This document shows positions 44,247 to 55,352 of a stretch of DNA of 64,000 nt, piece after piece (the first letter of the stretch is position 1; the number at the start of each line of letters is the position of its first letter). The notes under the pieces are model-generated. The model had not been told where the DNA came from, did not search any database, and saw nothing but the letters and a program-made list of their open reading frames with translations. The stretch spans positions 248,001 through 312,000 of the forward strand of contig NZ_CP060691.1 of NCBI RefSeq assembly GCF_014352955.1, in the 5' to 3' direction. The DNA comes from Mycoplasma sp. Pen4. Its GTDB lineage: Bacteria; Bacillota_I; Bacilli_A; Mycoplasmatales; Metamycoplasmataceae. The position numbers were made by a program, and so were the translations under genes.

Positions 44247-45152
44247 ATGAGTAATTCTAATGACGCTGTTTTTGTTCAATTTGAATTCACTAAATTTGGT
44301 GTTGATAAAAAACAAAAAGTAGGACAAAAAGGTGTTCACGACTTTGAATTTTATACATCTGGTAATTACCTAAATTACATTTCTCGTGAAGAAGCTGTTT
44401 ATATTCAAGATAACAATTCATCAACAGAAGAATTGAAAAGAAATTACCTAACATCAAATTTAACTTTTGATGAATGATATAAATCAAAAACAAAAGCAGC
44501 AAGCAAGAGTGATAAAAGTGGTGTTTATAAACTGTTTAGCGATCGTGCTGATGATTTAAATGAAAAAGAAATTAAAGAATTAAATAATCACGTTAAAAAA
44601 TTGAGCAAAGAACAAAATATCTGAGAAATGATAATCAACCTTGGAGATGTTGATGGCGAGAAATATTTCTTTGTAGATAAAAACCAATGAAATGATGTTT
44701 TGTCGAGAACATTAAGTGGTTTGTTAAAAAACAATGGACTTAAACCAAAAGACATTGATGGTTTTTACACTTTACACGCTAATACCGGTAAACCGCATCT
44801 ACATTTGTGTTTTTATGAAAACAAACCATCATTTAGAAATGGCACATATCGTCCAAAAGGGGCATTTAAAAAAGAAAGCATTAGTCATTTTGCACAAATG
44901 TTTAAAGCTGAAGTTACTAACCCCACCGAGTTAGCGAAACTTCAAAATATTAAATCAACGATTTGAAATGATAAAAAAATGATTAAAGCTGATTTAAAAA
45001 ATAGATTAAATGATTTCTCAAGCGACTTTAATGTTCTTAGCAAAATTAGACAAATTAAACACGAGTATTACAAAGAACAAGGAGAACATAAAACAAGTTA
45101 TGATTGATTTTTATGGAACCGAGAAATGTTGGTGTGTAGCGATACACACTAA
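44247..45152 (+). CDS. HUH relaxase, C-terminally truncated by the duplication (copy 1)
   Basis: Identical to the first 285 or so residues of the full relaxase at 46552, including the HUH motif in TGKPHLHLCFYE. At the duplication joint it runs into the next unit and ends KTSYDWFLWNREMLVCSDTH, stop at 45150. It has 301 residues, losing the last 130 or so of the normal protein. The nuclease domain is complete, so it could retain activity or interfere with the full-length copy. Confidence 0.8.
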
Positions 45153-45161
45153 CATTTTTTT
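45124..45161 (+). promoter_or_regulatory. leader hairpin (copy 2)
   Basis: Second copy of the AAATGTTGGTGTGT / ACACACTAACATTT hairpin with a T run. The last codons and stop of the truncated relaxase lie inside it. Confidence 0.6.
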
Positions 45162-45192
45162 ATACTTGCTGCTTCTAAAAAAGGAGAAGGCA

Positions 45193-46095
45193 ATGCAAGA
45201 TAAATTGTGAGAAGCGTTAGCAACTGTTGATTTTAAAATTAGCAAACATTTAATGAAAAGAATTGGTAGAAGCAAAATAATGATTATTATGTTTGCTTTA
45301 ATGCTCCATATGAAAGAGAAAGGTATCACCATAACTTTACAAGCATTTATGGAGTTCGGTTTAAAGTATGACAGTACACAAAAAAATATGAAGAAACTCG
45401 AAAAGATGAACTTTGTTAGAAAAACAAGAAGAGTTAAAAATCTTTACTGAGAATACAAGGTAGTTAGAGCATCAAGAATTAAAGGACAAACTAACGATTG
45501 ACTAGAACTTAAAACTAAAACAGATTGAGTGCTATTTTTGCAAGGAAATCTAACTACTGTTAAACTGTATCAATTCATAATTTCAAGCGCTAAAAAATCT
45601 CACAATAAAATCACATTAAATCTCTCAAATAAAAAACTACAAAAATACACTGATGAAATCTCAAGAAAGACAATTTATAACCACTTGAAAATCATCGCTA
45701 AATTTGTTTTTAAAGATAAGTACAAAAATATTTTTAATATAAACAAAAAATCATTTTTAAAGAGAGCAAGAATAACAAAAAATTTCCTAACCTTACAAGA
45801 ATATAAAAATGCAATTATTTCAAGAAGCACACCAACTTCACAAAGAAATTTATTATCGAATATTAGTTATTTAAATTGCATTAAATGTTCTTCAAAAAAA
45901 CTTTCATTACAAAATAATCACTATCAACACTTTTTCTCAAGAGATGGTAAGTGCATTTGATGAACCAAAAATAAAAGTTGCAAAACATACATTCATCAAC
46001 CATCAATGGAACACTACAACTACGAACCAAGTTCTATTCGTTGAACTAGAAAGCGTTCAATAGATGTAAATACTTTTTTAAATAGTGTTGCTTAG
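45193..46095 (+). CDS. putative winged-helix replication or regulatory protein (copy 2)
   Basis: A second copy, identical in all translated parts to the gene at 42888: 300 residues, the same winged-helix-like N-terminus, SRKTIYNHLKII block and Cys/His-rich end. The promoter region is part of the duplicated unit, so both copies should be expressed alike unless read-through from the left copy adds to this one. Confidence 0.65.
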
Positions 46096-46204
46096 CAAAT
46101 TATTACCCATTATAAATATATAAATATATTTATATAATACGTGCTTTGCACATATTATGCTTTGTTTTGTTGCGGAACCACTAAAAAAAGAAAGGAATTA
46201 GACT

Positions 46205-46543
46205 ATGTTTGACATTTCAAATAGAAAAGATGATGTTTTTTGTTGAATAAATTTCGAAAAATTTAATTTCAATGCTTTTGATAAGGTTTTACCTCCTTGC
46301 GATGATATAGAATGCAAAATATCTGGTTTTCAACATTTATGCATCGAAAACAACATAGAACTTTTGGAAAATAGATTTGGAAACAATAACAAATCATTGC
46401 ACTTAAAATTCAAAAATCAAAAAGATTTATCAAAACTATTAAAACTTTTTTACAAACTAGACAATAACACCATTTTGAATAGTGTTATTAAAGTTAATAT
46501 GGTTAAGACTAAAGAATACACCTTATCTTGAAAAGATAATTAG
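46205..46543 (+). CDS. small unknown protein (copy 2)
   Basis: A second copy, identical to the 112-residue protein at 43900, again 9 bases before the relaxase start. Confidence 0.65.
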
Positions 46544-46551
46544 ACATTAAA

Positions 46552-47814
46552 ATGAGTAATTCTAATGACGCTGTTTTTGTTCAATTTGAATTCACTAAAT
46601 TTGGTGTTGATAAAAAACAAAAAGTAGGACAAAAAGGTGTTCACGACTTTGAATTTTATACATCTGGTAATTACCTAAATTACATTTCTCGTGAAGAAGC
46701 TGTTTATATTCAAGATAACAATTCATCAACAGAAGAATTGAAAAGAAATTACCTAACATCAAATTTAACTTTTGATGAATGATATAAATCAAAAACAAAA
46801 GCAGCAAGCAAGAGTGATAAAAGTGGTGTTTATAAACTGTTTAGCGATCGTGCTGATGATTTAAATGAAAAAGAAATTAAAGAATTAAATAATCACGTTA
46901 AAAAATTGAGCAAAGAACAAAATATCTGAGAAATGATAATCAACCTTGGAGATGTTGATGGCGAGAAATATTTCTTTGTAGATAAAAACCAATGAAATGA
47001 TGTTTTGTCGAGAACATTAAGTGGTTTGTTAAAAAACAATGGACTTAAACCAAAAGACATTGATGGTTTTTACACTTTACACGCTAATACCGGTAAACCG
47101 CATCTACATTTGTGTTTTTATGAAAACAAACCATCATTTAGAAATGGCACATATCGTCCAAAAGGGGCATTTAAAAAAGAAAGCATTAGTCATTTTGCAC
47201 AAATGTTTAAAGCTGAAGTTACTAACCCCACCGAGTTAGCGAAACTTCAAAATATTAAATCAACGATTTGAAATGATAAAAAAATGATTAAAGCTGATTT
47301 AAAAAATAGATTAAATGATTTCTCAAGCGACTTTAATGTTCTTAGCAAAATTAGACAAATTAAACACGAGTATTACAAAGAACAAGGAGAACATAAAACA
47401 AGTTATGGTTGATTAAATAAAAATCAATCATCTAATTCACAAAAACTTATCAAAGAACTTGCTTATTGACTTTTAGAAACTGATACTTCCCTTTCAAATA
47501 AATATAAAAGTTTCAAAAACCAAATCTTTCAGTTAATTAATTTAAAAACCAATAATCAGTTTTTAGAAAAGCAAAAACAAGATTTCTTAGAAAGTGAATT
47601 TAATGAGTTAGAAAGCGCTTTATGTAATCTAGTCTTGAATTTAGTTGTTAATACACCAACTCAACAATTATCAGACTGGTTTAACCCTAATAAACGCAAA
47701 AATACACTCGATTATTTAATTAAAAAATGAATTTATCAAGCAAACAGAGTTCTAGATGAGAAAGAATATCAAGCAAAACAAAATTATAAGCACAACATAG
47801 CACAAGGTAGATAA
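46552..47814 (+). CDS. HUH relaxase, MobL-like (full length)
   Basis: A 420-residue protein. The N-terminal block DFEFYTSGNYLNYISREEAV resembles the start of MobL-type relaxases. The metal-binding HUH motif is seen in YTLHANTGKPHLHLCFYE (His-x-His near residue 190). A conserved region GAFKKESISHFAQMF follows, and the C-terminus is helical. Relaxases nick oriT and lead the transferred strand to the coupling protein. TraG lies just downstream. The family call is from motifs only; the HUH signature is clear, the MobL subgroup less so. Confidence 0.75.
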
Positions 47815-47828
47815 AGGAGTTATGAAAT

Positions 47829-47996
47829 ATGACGTTTAAAAAAGATTCGATACTTTGAATTGTATTAAAAGCACTTCTTTGTTTTATTATTCTTCCTACA
47901 CTTGCTTTCATAATTGTCTCGTTGACTTTGCATATTGTTCATTTTGGTTCAAAAGTTTTATCTAATGTTCTTAATAAACACATTTCATTAAAATAA
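47829..47996 (+). CDS. N-terminal membrane segment of TraG, cut off by an in-frame TAA
   Basis: 55 residues (MTFKKDSILW...) with one strong membrane helix (LKALLCFIILPTLAFIIVS), ending at TAA 47994. The frame is the same as that of the TraG body that follows, and TraG proteins normally have two N-terminal helices, of which this is the first. It may be translated as a separate small membrane protein. Confidence 0.6.
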
Positions 47997-49910
47997 ACTC
48001 ATTTCATTTTATGAGAAACTGCTAAAAACCATTCTTATTATCGTTGATACCTTATCGGCATTCCATTAGCAATAGCAATCATTTCTTTCTTATATTTCTT
48101 TACAACTGGAAAAGGAAACAAAAAAACAAAAAGTAAATGTGGTTGATTATGAAATCAAGTTAAACATTTAGGTTCTTGAAAAAAATTCCACAAAACATTT
48201 AAAGAACCAACCGATAACTTTTGTTTTGGTGTATTAAATAAAAAATTCTATTCTGATAAAAAAGATAATCACGCAATTGTTCTTGGTACTTCAGGTAGTG
48301 GTAAGACACAAAAGGTTTTATTACCCAATATCGAGTATATGGCGACACATCATAAACCTAACTTAGTTTTAACCGACCCGAAAGGCGAAATTCTAAGTCT
48401 TAGTGGAAATATTTTAAAAGAAAACGGTTATGACATCAAGGTGCTTGATTTAATGAATATCAAAGATAGTATTCTCTGAAACCCTTTATTCCCCGCCTGA
48501 GAAGCAATTCATAAGTCGCCAAAAAATCTAAACCTAACTTTAAAAGAACAAGAAAATGAGAATGCTGATGAAGAAATTACAATGAAAGTATCTGAATGAG
48601 AAATTGCGGAAGCATTTAAAGAAATAGAAACTTTAGTTGATGCAATTGCAATCGGTATATCTGATGGTGGAAGTAAAAGAGATATTTGAGAACGTAATGG
48701 AAAGGTAACTGTAAATATTATTCTTAAATTTATGTTGCTCTACTCAATTCAAGAAGCAAGTTTTAAACTTGAAAACTTCAATTTATCATCAGTTCTTGAA
48801 TTTTTAGAATTGCAACAATTTAAAAATGGTGCTTGAACAAAAATACTTCAACAAAATAAAGAACAACAATATTGAAAAAGTCTTTTTGATATATGAAAAA
48901 CACAAGCATCAATCAATGATGATACATTGACTTCTACGTTATTTAATGCAACAGATATTATTGGGCCGTTTTCAAAAAACCCTGAACTAGTAACACTAAC
49001 AAGTAGAAACAACTTTGTTTTATCGGAATTATTCAAAGAAAGTCCTGAGAAACCTTTTGCACTTTATATTCGTTATAACGATGCAGAAGCATCAACTAAA
49101 TTCTTGATAACAATATTTGTTACTCAAGTTTATAATGCTGCAATTAAATTTACAAGAACAATTAAGAATAATCAATTACCAAGATCGCTTTATTTCTTAT
49201 TGGAAGAATTTAACACTTTAGCAAATATAGATATTGCTGATTGAATGGCGATATCACGTTCAAGAAAAATATTCTTTATGTTAATCTTGCAAGATTTTGA
49301 ACAATTAGCAAAATATGCAAATGGTCGCAAAGGAGATGAATTAATTAAAAATCAAGCACAAATACTTTATTACTTGCATACTAATTCAGTCGATTCGATG
49401 AATACAATTTCTAAACTTCTAGGAAAGGTTGAAGTTGAAAAAGTTTCAACAACCGCATCTAAGAATGGAACATCAGAAAGTACATCAATCATAGAAAAAG
49501 ATTTAATGTCTGTTGATGAACTTAAAACAAAAGATACTGATGAGATGATAGTTTTTACTGCTGGTTATAAACCATTCTTATTTAAACCAAAACCCTTTTA
49601 TAAGATGCACGATTTAAGCAAATTAGAAAAATATGTTGTTGAAAGACAATGAAATGAAAATAAAGATAATTCAATATTTAGTTTCGATTACTCATCAATG
49701 CTAAAAAAGAAAGTTAAAAAAGAATTACCAACTCAAGAAAATAAAAATTCCCCATCACATTATGATGAAGAAATCGCTAAAAACACTTCAGATAATCGAA
49801 TTAAATTGCCAGAAGTTGCACTTCCAAAACAACAAGATACCCCACCTGAACTACTTGCACAACAAAATTATAGTTATGCAAAAGTTCTTTTAAGAAGCAT
49901 TGATGAATAA
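47829..49910 (+). pseudogene. traG: TraG/VirD4-type coupling protein gene, interrupted by a TAA
   Basis: Apart from the TAA at 47994 the frame is open to 49908 (694 codons). After the stop come a second membrane helix (YLIGIPLAIAIISFLYFF), Walker A GTSGSGKTQK near 48280, LVLTDPKGEIL, LWNPLFPAWEA and the late Walker B-like block LYFLLEEFNTLANI, then the SRSRKIFFMLILQDFEQL segment. Coupling proteins pump the relaxase-DNA complex to the mating channel. Re-initiation at a non-ATG codon (ATT at 48006) could still give a functional protein with one helix, so it may not be dead. It overlaps the next gene by 8 bases. Confidence 0.8.
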
Positions 49911-50730
49911 CGAACAATATAAATCATCTGAAGGTATCTTTAATACGATTATAGAAAATGCTGAATATGTTTTAAATACTTTTATTGCTTCAAATTTTAT
50001 TTTCAATGCATTTATTCAATTTGTTAAACTGCAAGTTAATCAATTTGACTTATTCACTCTTTTACACTTATTCTACATATCACAAATTGTTAATAATAAT
50101 CAAAATGAAGTATTTTTATATGAATGACAAGCAAAAGAAATTGGTTCAGAGTACGAAACTTCAACCAAAGAACAAATAATTGGTGTTTGTACATTGAAAA
50201 ATAACACTACTAAGAAGTTTTACAAGTATCAAATAATAGGCGTGATACCTAAAAGAACTAGACAAAATTCATATCGTATGATAATGCAACAAGCAAAATT
50301 AAGAAATATTTGAGATGTACTAAAAGAACATTTATCAAAGTATTACAACTTTTTTGAGTGCTCGTCTCCCCAAAAACAAGCGATTGATTTAGACAATAGA
50401 AAAATTTACGTATTTGAAAAAACAAAAACTATAGAGCTGTTGCTTTTAGCTGAGATTGCATTAAATTTCAAAAATAATCAAGACTTTTGAAATGCTAATA
50501 ATCAAGAAACAACTACCATGACATTAATTTGATTACATTCATTCTATAATGCGCACCTAAAAAATAGTGCAAAGTTATCAAAATTAACAAAATTATTAAA
50601 TTTTTTAAATAATGATGAATTGAATTCCATCAAAATTGAAATCTTGCAAAAAACTTTTGATTTAGCATTGAAAATTTTTAACAAGATTGGACATAGTGAT
50701 GAAACATTCAAGTTAATGACTGAAAAATAA
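49903..50730 (+). CDS. unknown element protein
   Basis: A 275-residue protein whose ATG lies in the last codons of traG. The N-terminal part is helical and hydrophobic-rich (FNAFIQFVKLQVNQFDLFTLLHLFYISQIV). The block FLYEWQAKEIGSEYETSTKEQIIGVC is faintly like the N-terminal ssDNA-binding part of ArdC-type antirestriction proteins, but I cannot confirm this. The rest is Lys/Asn-rich without a known motif. Position after traG suggests a conjugation-related role. Confidence 0.55.
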
Positions 50731-50752
50731 TAAATAAAACCAAGGAGATACT

Positions 50753-51325
50753 ATGGAATTAACAAAAGAATTAAAAGATGCATTGTGACTTTATACTGGT
50801 TATTTACAATATGGCTTAGATGATGAAGTTTTATATGAAGCAATAGAAAATACAAATCAAGTAGCTGATATTAATTCATTCCTTAAATTACTTAATACTA
50901 TGCGTGATACTTGTAGTGATTATACACTTACCGATTTTACATCATTGTGTTGCTCTGGTAAATTAACCGATGAAAACGTAAGTGATTTACTTGAAATCAT
51001 TAATACTGAAGATAAAACCACCTTTGTTCTTGAACACGATGAAGACATTATTTCATATGATGGTTTATTAGAAATAGTTGATATTGATTTAAAAGAAAAT
51101 GGACTAGAAAGTCAATATAGATATTTAATAAACCCATTAACAAGAAATGTTAGTGAAAACGTTGAGTATGTCAAAGTAAATGTTTATTTAAATGATTTAA
51201 AAGAAATTGATATTGATGAAGAATTTTGAAATTTAAGAGATGATGCAATATCTGATTATGTTAATGAAACTTTTAAAATCATAGAAGAAGCAAGACAAAA
51301 ATCAAGTTCAACAACCAAAATATAA
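50753..51325 (+). CDS. acidic unknown element protein, paralog of its downstream neighbour
   Basis: A 190-residue acidic protein; AGGAG precedes the ATG at 50753. It has no membrane segment. The block DIDLKENGLESQYRYLI and the end KSSSTTKI correspond to DDDFARNGIKSEYVNLA and SSSTSKM in the next gene. The pair looks like an old duplication. The strong acidity recalls DNA-mimic antirestriction proteins, but there is no direct support. Confidence 0.6.
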
Positions 51326-51335
51326 GGAGATTAAT

Positions 51336-51986
51336 ATGAATAATATTAACGAAAAACTAAACCCGAAATTTATTATTGAAGAATTAACTTCATTTATGGA
51401 AAAACTCAAAAATGCAGATGTAGATTTGATAATTGAAGCACTTAAACAGACACAACTAACAAATGATGTTGTTCCTAATTTAAAGAAAATATTTAAAAAC
51501 TTTGAACAAGAAGAAGCAAAAGAAACAGCAAGAGAAGCGTTTATTAATGTTTTAAAAAATAAAGAACTCACAAACAATGACATAAATGAGATTTTAGAAG
51601 CAACAAATGTTTTTAATATTAGTGATACATATGAAAAATTTACTTATTTATCTGAACCTAAGAATGGAGGATGGTATGGTGCTGAATTTATTTTATGTGA
51701 AACACTAAAAGAAGTAATTGATGATGATTTTGCTAGAAACGGAATTAAATCTGAGTATGTGAATTTAGCATATCGCTTAAAAAACGAATTAACCGAATTA
51801 ATTGAAGATGCTCACTATATTATGTTAAACGATGTAGATTGCAAAACTCTTGAAGGTATCGAACCCACTGCTCTAAGTGATGATGATGTTAACGATTACT
51901 TCCGAGAAGTAGCAAATTGAAATGTTGAGTACTTTCTTGAAAAATGAACTAAAAAACAAACATCAAGTTCAACATCAAAAATGTAG
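51336..51986 (+). CDS. acidic unknown element protein, second paralog
   Basis: A 216-residue acidic protein with AAGGAG 8 bases before the ATG. The N-terminal part is helical (FIIEELTSFMEKLKNADVDLIIEAL), and the C-terminal part has ISDTYEKFTYLSEPKNGGWYGAEFI and DDDFARNGIKSEYVNLAYRLKNEL. It shares its C-terminal plan with the gene before it. Soluble, function unknown. Confidence 0.6.
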
Positions 51987-51988
51987 TA

Positions 51989-52378
51989 ATGAAAAAACAA
52001 GTTAAAAAAGATGCATTAAATCACTATTTGCAATCAATGCAATGACCTGGTTATGATGATTTTATAAATTCTCACGACATAAAATACTCATTTGATAGCG
52101 AATGCAAGTTAATCAATAAAGTCAATTCAGATGTAGATGAATGAGTTAAGAGTTTAACCGCTCAGCAAATATATCAATTATTAGATACATATTGTAAAGA
52201 AGACTTATATCTAGCAAAATATCATCTAACAATCATCATCAAAAACGAAATTGTTAAAATCGCAAAACAACTAGAAAAAGAAAAAGAAATTAACAAATGA
52301 AATTTATTTAAACCTAATGAATTTGATGATTTCAGGAATGAAATTAAAAGACTAAAAAAGGAGATTAAAGATGAGTAA
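51989..52378 (+). CDS. small unknown element protein
   Basis: A 129-residue protein (MKKQVKKDALNHYLQSMQWPGYDDF start) with TGA Trp codons. It is highly charged, with a coiled-coil-like end (FRNEIKRLKKEIKDE). It starts 2 bases after the previous stop codon and overlaps the topoisomerase-VirB4 fusion gene by 8 bases, so all three are translationally linked. No family recognised. Confidence 0.6.
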
Positions 52379-54701
52379 GAAACTTTTCATCATCGAAAGT
52401 CCGAACAAAATTAAAAAACTAAGAGAAATCTTGGGACCTGGTTATGATGTGAAAGCAACAGTTGGACACTTTAGAGAACTATCGAATAAAGGTGAAGCAA
52501 ATATTGGAGTTGATGCAAGCTTTAACCCTGATTTTGTCATTAGCGACAACAAAAAAGAAAATTGAAACAACATTATTCAAAATGTAGATAAATGGTATGA
52601 CGAAATTTTCATTGCTACTGACCCGGACCGTGAAGGTGAAGCAATTGCTTTTCACGTTTGATGATGCTTGCCAAAGAAAGTTAAAGATAAAGGAATTGTC
52701 AAAAGAATTACATTTAATGAAATTACTTCATCTGCTGTAGAAAGCGCGATTGCTAACCCTAGAGAATTAGATAAAAATCTTATAAATTCTCAATTTTTGA
52801 GACAAATAGGAGACAAACTTATTGGTTATAAAGGAAGTAGAGCTGTAAGAAAAGTTGCAAATGTGCCAAGCACTGGTAGAGTGCAAGGTGTTGCATTAAA
52901 ATTGGTTATTGATCGAGAAAAAGAAATTAAAAACCACATTGAAATCATCAAAAAGAAATATCAAGCAATTTTCAAAGATGATATTTCAAATAATGTAACA
53001 GCATCACACGTAAATGATGATTTAAAGGAAATCATTTATGAATTGAATGAACAACCCTGTCCTGTCGGAATTAATCTTAAATTGATTAATCAAATTACAA
53101 AAGATGAGACTATCACAGAACCGCCTAAACCTTTCATTACAAGTACATTGCTTAAGAAAGGTATTTCATTAGGAATGAAGACTGATGAAACTCAAAAGGC
53201 AATGCAAGAGTTATACGAAAAAGGACTGTATGATTTGCATTTCCTAGTTATTAATCAAGCAGAAACAATAGAAGAATTAAAAGAAATAGAGAATAAAAAC
53301 TATAGATTATGTAGAAAATATAAGATTAATCTTAACCCCTTACCGTTTAAACAATTTGATGCTTTTGCACAGATGTGTCTAATTACAACAAATAATTTAA
53401 AAGAACAACTTGAAATTAGTAGTTATAACCTAACACACGGTTGAGCATTTGATAATGCATTAAATAATGATGGTAATTTAAATTTACAAAGTTTAACTAA
53501 AGAAACTGGTGAACCATTAATCATTAATAGGTTCTTCAAAAATTCATCTAAGAGAAGTAATTACAATTCATTTACACTTGGTAGTTCAGGACGTGGTAAA
53601 AGTACGTTCTTAGGTAAAGAAATTTTAAGTTTACTTGCGGAAAACCAAAGAGTTTATGTAATTGATATTCAAGGTGAATATACAAAATTAGCATCACAAT
53701 TTGGTGGTGATGTATTAGATTTAGGAAGTGGTAAAGAAACTACTGTAAACCCACTCCAAATTAGAGTGCAATTATATGATGAAGATGAAATTGATGAAAC
53801 GAGTGTAAAACTCATCATAAATAAACACATTGAGTGATTAGAACAATACTTTAGATTAGTTGCTCCAGAATGGAATAATTCATACATTATGATGCTTATT
53901 AAGGTAATCAAAGCATTGTATAAAGAGTTTGGAATTTATAATTTCAAAACTATAAATGATGTTATTGATTTTGACTACCCAACAATTTCTGAACTGATTG
54001 CTTTCGCACATAATTATCAGATTGATGATGCTATAAATTCAAAAACAAAAGAAATAATGTTGGTTGATATTATCGAAACATTGGAATATTTATTTGAAAA
54101 TAATGGTAAATATCAATATTTATATAATGGTAAAACAAATTTAGATTTAGATGGCGACTTCTTAGTCTTTAATATTTCTAAATTAGCAATTGCTGATGAA
54201 GAATTATCTGCTGTTGGTATCTTTGTTTTACTTAGTTATTTACAAACTAAAATATTTAACAATTTTATTCTTGATAAAGAAGTTAATACAACAATATTGG
54301 TAGATGAATTCCATAGATTTAAAGACAATAAATTAACACTAGATGCTTTATTCTTTATGACAAAAACAGTAAGAAAATATAATGCTGGAATGTTATTTGC
54401 TACACAAAATCCTTCAGATTTCTTATCAAGTGCTGATGCATCTAAAAAGTCTGAAGCAATTATGATGAACTCACAATATTCATATTTCTTTGGACTTAGA
54501 GCAAATGACTTAAATGCTGTACAAGAATTATTTAAAAACTCTGGTGGACTTAACAATTCAACAACAAGATTTTTAGCTGAAGCTGAAATAGGTGATTGCT
54601 TAGCATCACTTCACGAATTCTCTAAAATACAAGCTGAAGTTTATTACAATGAATTTGAAAAGTCAATCTTATTTAGACAAGGAAGTTTCGGAAAGGAATA
54701 G
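52371..54701 (+). CDS. topoisomerase IA-VirB4/TraE fusion protein
   Basis: A 776-residue protein in one open frame. Residues 1-286 follow topoisomerase IA: TOPRIM motifs FIIESPNK and ATDPDREGEAIAF (84-90 core), VPSTGRVQGVALKLV (about 167) and EPPKPFITSTLL...ELYEKGL (about 250-286). There, exactly where the catalytic Tyr block GLITYMRTDS should come, the sequence changes to YDLHFLVINQAETIEELKEI, a TraE/VirB4-like region. The rest is VirB4-like: Walker A GSSGRGKST (about 405), VIDIQGEY, and ILVDEFHRFKDN (about 640), then MLFATQNPSDFL. VirB4 ATPases power the mating channel. The topoisomerase part keeps the TOPRIM site but lacks its Tyr. Confidence 0.85.
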
Positions 54702-55352
54702 ATGGAAAAAGAATTAAAAAATGAACTTGAGACAAGTTCGAAAATGAGCGAAACAATTCTTAATGACGCTATTAAAATTGAAAAAGCGAAAAAGAAGGTA
54801 GAAACTAAAAAGAAACGTAAGAAAACAAGTTTATCAACAACAGTTCGTTTCTATAATGCAAGTGATATTGTAAGACTTAAACAATTACAAATTGAACTTA
54901 AAAAGAAAGGTGAAACACTTTCTAACTTTATTTCCGAAGCTGCAATTAATGCGGTTGATGAAATAGATAAAGAAGCATTGTTAAAGACTTTTAAAAATGA
55001 TATGTTTTACTCATTTAGAAAAGCATTTTATGCTTCATTGGTGCCTTTTTCCAAAAGTATTACACAACAAGTGTTTATCAATCAAGATAAACTAACGATT
55101 ATTGAATCGAAACTAGACTTGATTTTAGATGCATTAACAGGTAAAGAAATTACATCAGATGCAATTCAAAATATCAATAACAAAGTTAATGAACTAAAAG
55201 AATTAAGAGAACAATTAGAAAAAAACGATAGCAAAGCAATCAAACAAGTAGAAACTAGATATCAAAAGTTTGTTGAATATGATAATAGTCAATCTAGTGA
55301 TACCGAAACTTATAGAGACGAGGTAGACGATGAAATTATTGAATTTGAATAA
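54702..55352 (+). CDS. basic coiled-coil element protein, possibly a mobilisation accessory
   Basis: A 216-residue protein; its ATG follows the stop codon of the fusion gene with no gap. It has a highly basic block (KAKKKVETKKKRKKTS), then STTVRFYNASDIVRLKQLQIEL..KGETLSNFISEAAINA, which resembles the ribbon-helix-helix part of MobC-like proteins. The C-terminal half is coiled-coil with an acidic end. DNA binding is likely. It overlaps the giant surface protein gene by 23 bases. Confidence 0.6.
   Translation: MEKELKNELETSSKMSETILNDAIKIEKAKKKVETKKKRKKTSLSTTVRFYNASDIVRLKQLQIELKKKGETLSNFISEAAINAVDEIDKEALLKTFKNDMFYSFRKAFYASLVPFSKSITQQVFINQDKLTIIESKLDLILDALTGKEITSDAIQNINNKVNELKELREQLEKNDSKAIKQVETRYQKFVEYDNSQSSDTETYRDEVDDEIIEFE

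Larger units (their letters stand above)
42809..45102 (+). repeat. tandem duplication, copy 1 (2294 bp)
   Basis: It matches 45114-47407 at an offset of 2305 with identical encoded proteins. An 11-base spacer separates the copies. The unit spans the leader hairpin, the winged-helix-like gene, the small gene and two-thirds of the relaxase gene. Confidence 0.95.
45114..47407 (+). repeat. tandem duplication, copy 2 (2294 bp)
   Basis: The right copy of the duplication. Beyond it the relaxase gene continues to its natural stop, so this copy has the ancestral 3' junction. Confidence 0.95.

Noticed and set aside
47829-47996. Treating the 55-codon frame only as an independent gene
   Set aside because: It is in the same frame as TraG and supplies the missing first membrane helix, so a split traG explains it better; an independent role cannot be excluded.
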